Origin: Bryum argenteum | Lineage: Eukaryota; Streptophyta; Bryopsida; Bryales; Bryaceae | Length of the DNA: 64,000 bases | NCBI GenBank assembly: GCA_037043015.1 | Contig: CM073329.1 | Coordinates: 14,090,648-14,154,647, forward strand | Direction of reading: 5' to 3' | Shown here: positions 60,047-64,000 of the stretch, piece after piece | Layout: every line of letters begins with the position of its first letter | Numbering within the stretch: position 1 is the stretch's first letter | Notes under the pieces: model-generated | Told to the model about the DNA's origin: nothing | Databases searched by the model: none | What the model saw: the letters and a program-made list of their open reading frames with translations, nothing else | Made by a program: the position numbers and the translations under genes

Positions 60047-61400
60047 ATGGTGACTACCCGATCACAATACCGTCAACGCCAATCTTTACACGATAGAGAA
60101 GAAGAGACTAATAGGGAAAAACATTCAAGCCCAATAGTTGGAAGAAATAGAGAACCATCACCAATTTTCGTTGTTGCTCCCGAACCCTTAGAAGAGGAAT
60201 CCACTTACACTATAGAGCCAAACGATAGGATAGAGGAAGACAATCTACTCCCACCCATGGATCCTAACAATGCGGCGGATGCCATGATGGCACCCCGTGG
60301 ATTGCCCATTGTAATGCCCCAAAACTTAGCACCACGATCCATGCCCATACACTTGCCTAAGTTTTCAGGAATGTCTCATGAGGATCCTTCACACCACATT
60401 GAGCGGTATATAGAGGCTCTTATTACAAACGTGATTCCCGAAGAGACTTATAGATTAGTTTGGTTCTCCACTACATTGGAAGGCCAAGCTTACAATTGGT
60501 ACCGATCACATGCTCCCGAAACCTTTGCTAATTGGCAAGCTCTTCAAACCGCATTCTTGAGACAATTTAGACCGGAGACTGGACAACAAAGTGCCTTAGT
60601 AGCTCTCACGGGAATGCGCCAAGGTCTATCCGAAGAAATTTGAATACATTCGCCGTTTCAATACGGTTATAACCCGCTTTGTTGGTAACCACCTCACCGA
60701 TGAGACCATCCGGTATTACTTCATTCAAGGCTTCAACAAGCATGCCACTATGAGAGAGATTTTAAATGCACAACCACGAACTTTGGAGGATGCGCAAGAA
60801 GTCGCCCGACATGTAGAGAGGATTGAGAAGGAAAATGATAGGATGTGGAATCGAACCATAGTACCAGTGCCGGCATTTATTCCCGCACACTATACACCTC
60901 CAAATCCTTTGGTCCCTTCTAGAGAGCAATCTTATACTCCTCCTAACAATCAACCGGTGCCTTTGGACTCTAGGTTGCCGGTTCCTCAACTTGAATGGCA
61001 TGCACAAAGCGGAGTCCTCACGATTTGAGAAGATGGAGAGAAGGCTTGATGATGCAATTAAGAGCTTTGGGAACCAAATTGCTATGGCTATTAATGCAAA
61101 ATCAGCACATGCGCCTCCTCCCTTGAATGAGACCGAAATTTCCCCACCAACATGTGGTGTAGGAATTGCAACCAATATGGCCATAGTGAGACACATTGCC
61201 AATTGCCAAAGACTCAAGGTCCGTATGTGGCCCCTTTACCACGTCCAAATCCACCTATGCAACCAAGAGGTGCTCAACCTCAATCCAAAGGTATTCCATG
61301 CCCCACTTGTCATCGAATGCATCCTCTTGGCCCCGGACTTTGTTGGGTAGAATCACGGTGTAACATGTGGAAATTGCGGAGGCAATCATCCTACCGAGAG
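60047..61400 (+). pseudogene. Ty3-type gag with CCHC zinc knuckle, frameshifted
   Basis: 60047-60643 encodes an acidic N-terminus and a gag core (PIHLPKFSGMSHEDP, YRLVWFSTTLEGQAYNWYRS, FLRQFRPETGQQSA). A frameshift near 60640 moves the continuation (FEYIRRFNTVITRFVGNHLT) to another frame, open to 61028. After another break, a zinc knuckle CRNCNQYGHSETHC (CX2CX4HX4C) occurs at about 61155-61196, followed by a Pro/Gln-rich stretch. Gag packages element RNA; this copy cannot make one intact protein. Confidence 0.85.
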
Positions 61401-62298
61401 GTGTAGAAGACCTCCAAGGGAACCCAACTTGGGCAATTCAACCACTCCAAACCCTCCTCCGAATTTGTTCTACAACCGCCCACCTCAAGGGACTCAACAA
61501 GGTTATTACATTAATCCCCAACCGGCCCAATGGTACCCTCAAGGTGTTGGACAACCACTTGGACCTCCTATGGTGGCACACTCATCATATTCTCACCAAC
61601 CACCAAATGTTCACCAAGTGCCAACCCCTGGTCCTAATCATGTGCATTCTCAATACTACATGGGAATTCATCCTACTCCTCCTCATATGCAACAGGTGTC
61701 ACTCATCAACCTCCAATTGTCTCACAAGATGCTCAAACGAAGTGGTTTTTCATCCCAATGTGGCTCAATTTCCTACATCTTCCACTCAATCGGAATTCAA
61801 GGCAAATCAAAGTGCCAATATGATCATTCATGAGTTGGAGACACAAGTCATGACCTCATCTAGTCACCATCCACCCATGCAACATGTGGCGGTGATGACA
61901 AGGCAACAACGCTTGAACAATCCTTCCTTGGATGCCATCTCAAAAGAAACTAGTAGCATAGGAGATGCCCATGATGTTCAAGCTATGAAGAATTTTGTTG
62001 GTGAAGCAAACTAGAGAGATTCTTCATGAGCCACCTTTAGATAATCCCTCCATGGAAGATGCACCACTATATGAGCTACTTAGTGATGAGGAAGATGATC
62101 TTCACCAATTTGTGGAACCCATGGAGGTTTGCAATCAAGATAAGAGGGTGTCAAAAAAATCGGCATAGCCGTGTATTCAATCCGGCGGAGGAGTATGATT
62201 TGTGGTCCGATCTTTTGCACTCTCCAAGCTAATATCTCTATAGCCCAACTCATCCAAGTTGCTCCTTCTTTGAGGAAGGAATTTAAAGAGGAGCCACA

Positions 62299-63600
62299 AT
62301 GCCTCGTAGACCTAAACAAAAGATCATGACTACAAGGGTGTATGTAGAGAGCTTGATTGATGATGGAGCTTTTGAAATTGATGTCTCTATTCTAGACAAG
62401 GTGATTCCACATGCCTTGATAGATGGAGGAAGCGGTATTAATATCATGCCACTTTCTACAATGGAGAGTTTGGGTTTGGTACTAACCGGTCCTTCACCAT
62501 ACATAGTGAAGGTGGCGGATGAGCGCTCCATCAAGCCACTTGGCCAAATTGTGAATTGTCAAATGGAAGCCGGAGGAGAAATCTACACATTGACTTTTCA
62601 TGTTTTGAGGTTGTGAAAAGAGGGGGCATATCCTCTTATTTTAGGCCGAGATTGGTTGAGGAGGGCCAATGCTTCCGATTGTTGGTCTATTACTACATCC
62701 GCCTTGACATTTGGTCCATTTGATAACCGGGCCTTGGTGACGTTGGGTACTCCAACCACTTCACAAAGTTCAATCATAGGAGAGAAACCAAAAACCAAAG
62801 ATGAGCTTAGTGTTGAGAAGGTGGGTTATGTACATCCTATGTTGACTGTGGGAAAGAATCCTATTGATTTAGGGCCAATTAAGAATTTAGGTCCCGGCCT
62901 TTATGATTGGGAAGATGATGGTGAATTCACTACGTGGCTTCAAGAGCATCTTGAGGATCATGAGACACCTCGAGTCCAAGCGGTGCATGTCATTTCCACG
63001 AGGAGAGAGGAAGTACATGAGGTTGACATTGATTCCGGTTTGGTGACCTTGCTTGATGAAGTGGAGTATGAAGCGGTGTATAATCTTGAGATTGATGGCA
63101 CCCAACCTCATGGTATGGAAGGATTGTTGAATGAAGAGGACATTCTACCACCACCACTTCATTTCCGCAAAACCTCCACAAGTTTGGAGGTTGGAAGTGA
63201 CCTCCTATATACCCCGCGGTTCCTAGTGATTGGTATCATGGCCCTACAAATCCAATTACGGTTCCTATTAATGATTGCCAAGATGTGGATGTTTCATTGG
63301 AGAATGAGGAGGCACGATTCATCAAAATGGGAGCTCAATTGACAAAGGAGGAGATAGCAAAGTACAAAGAGCTAGTGCTAGAATTTCGAGACATTTTTGC
63401 TTGGTCTTGTAAGGATCTCAAGGGCATTCCACCGGAGATAGTGCAACACACTATACCTCTTCTTCATGGTACTCAACCGGTTCGACAAAAGGAGAGGCGT
63501 ATGAATCCCGTCTTCATCTTATTGTGAAGACAGAGTTAGAGAAGCTTTTGGAAGCGGGATTCATTAAACCCGTAGAGATCATGATTGGGTGTCTCCTATG
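62299..63600 (+). pseudogene. Ty3-type protease and truncated reverse transcriptase
   Basis: The protease active-site region reads ALIDGGSGINIMPLSTMESL (62299-62616). A spacer region (62656-63342) continues in the same frame after a stop. The RT N-terminus FRDIFAWSCKDLKGIPPEI and RQKERRMNP follows in a shifted frame (63285-63527). The KLLEAGFIKP and DWVSPMVL finger region then runs straight into integrase. The RT palm (YVDD region), RNase H and the integrase zinc-binding domain are missing, so the copy is not autonomous. Confidence 0.85.
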
Positions 63601-63624
63601 GTCCTTGACAAGAAGACCACGGCA

Positions 63625-64000
63625 AGGTTTATGTTTGAGCATATTTTCACTCGCTTTGGAGTCCCCAAAATATTGATTAGTGACCGTGGTACTCATTTCC
63701 TCAATGACCTTATTGAGGAACTCACTAACGCTTATGGCATTGATCATAGGAAGACCACACCCTATCACCCACAAACCAATGGCTTAGCGGAAAGAGTCAA
63801 CCAAACCATTGTAAGGATTCTAAGAAAGACCGTACATGACAACAAGAGAGATTGGGATGCTAAACTTAATGCGGCGTTGTGGGCATATCATACTACCTTC
63901 AAGGTCACCACAAAGCAAACTCCATTTGCTTTGGTCTATGGCGTGGAAGCCATCTTGCCAATTGAGATTGAAATTCCTTCATTACGCATTGCCCTCAATG
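63625..64000 (+). pseudogene. Ty3-type integrase core fragment, continues past the window
   Basis: Open frame with FEHIFTRFGVPKILISDRGT (second catalytic Asp in SDRGT), TPYHPQTNGLAERVNQ (catalytic Glu in AERVN) and WAYHTTFKVTTKQTPFALVY. The first catalytic Asp lies in the deleted part. The fusion to RT is in frame. Confidence 0.88.

Overview
The window is nuclear DNA of a plant. Spliceosomal introns, plant-type starch synthase and UMP-CMP kinase, telo-box promoters, tRNA-derived SINEs, MITEs, a Ty3-type retroelement and a MULE relic all point that way. A fungal-type HET-domain gene embedded in plant repeats, an intronless GC-rich starch synthase and the dense repeats make a bryophyte (moss-like) genome my best guess. 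That last step is inference.

Layout. 1-0.64 kb: 3' end of an unidentified gene. 1.2-3 kb: TTAA-flanked elements. 3.45-5.43 kb: an intact seven-coding-exon UMP-CMP kinase gene. 6.3-8.3 kb: MITEs and a dead relative of the peptide gene that follows. 9.56-10.28 kb (minus): an intact gene for a small secreted protein made almost wholly of a 20-residue repeat with core RPPKKPKL. Its near-identical paralogue at 22.8-23.39 kb carries a 1-nt frameshift. The second copy of this duplicated block is split by a 9.37 kb insertion (12.457-21.828 kb) bounded by two parts of one LTR and a 5-bp direct repeat. The insertion holds a HET-domain gene with one in-frame TGA, a fragment of a second HET gene, a 1.1 kb foldback, a TIR element and a spliced plant pseudogene.

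24.6-35 kb is gene-poor: SINEs (one with a perfect 12-bp target duplication), MITEs, TTAA elements, an array carrying G-box cores and a 74-bp tandem array. 36.1-38.45 kb: a five-exon isoaspartyl peptidase/L-asparaginase gene. 41.23-43.10 kb (minus): an intronless soluble starch synthase I gene. 44-49.5 kb: TTAA elements, MITEs, SINE pieces and an inverted copy of the distal upstream region of the peptide gene. 50-52.8 kb: a GC-rich 45-bp minisatellite whose unit contains an 18-bp imperfect palindrome. 53.4-57.0 kb (minus): a decayed MULE-like transposase with a SWIM motif. About 57.1-64 kb: a Ty3-type LTR retrotransposon with broken frames and an internal RT-RNase H deletion, running off the window.

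The working genes are ordinary cell functions (pyrimidine nucleotide supply, asparagine/isoaspartate turnover, plastid starch synthesis) and are not an operon-like set. The distinctive part is 7.6-25.5 kb, where a family of secreted repeat proteins is duplicating and decaying next to a HET gene caught inside an LTR.
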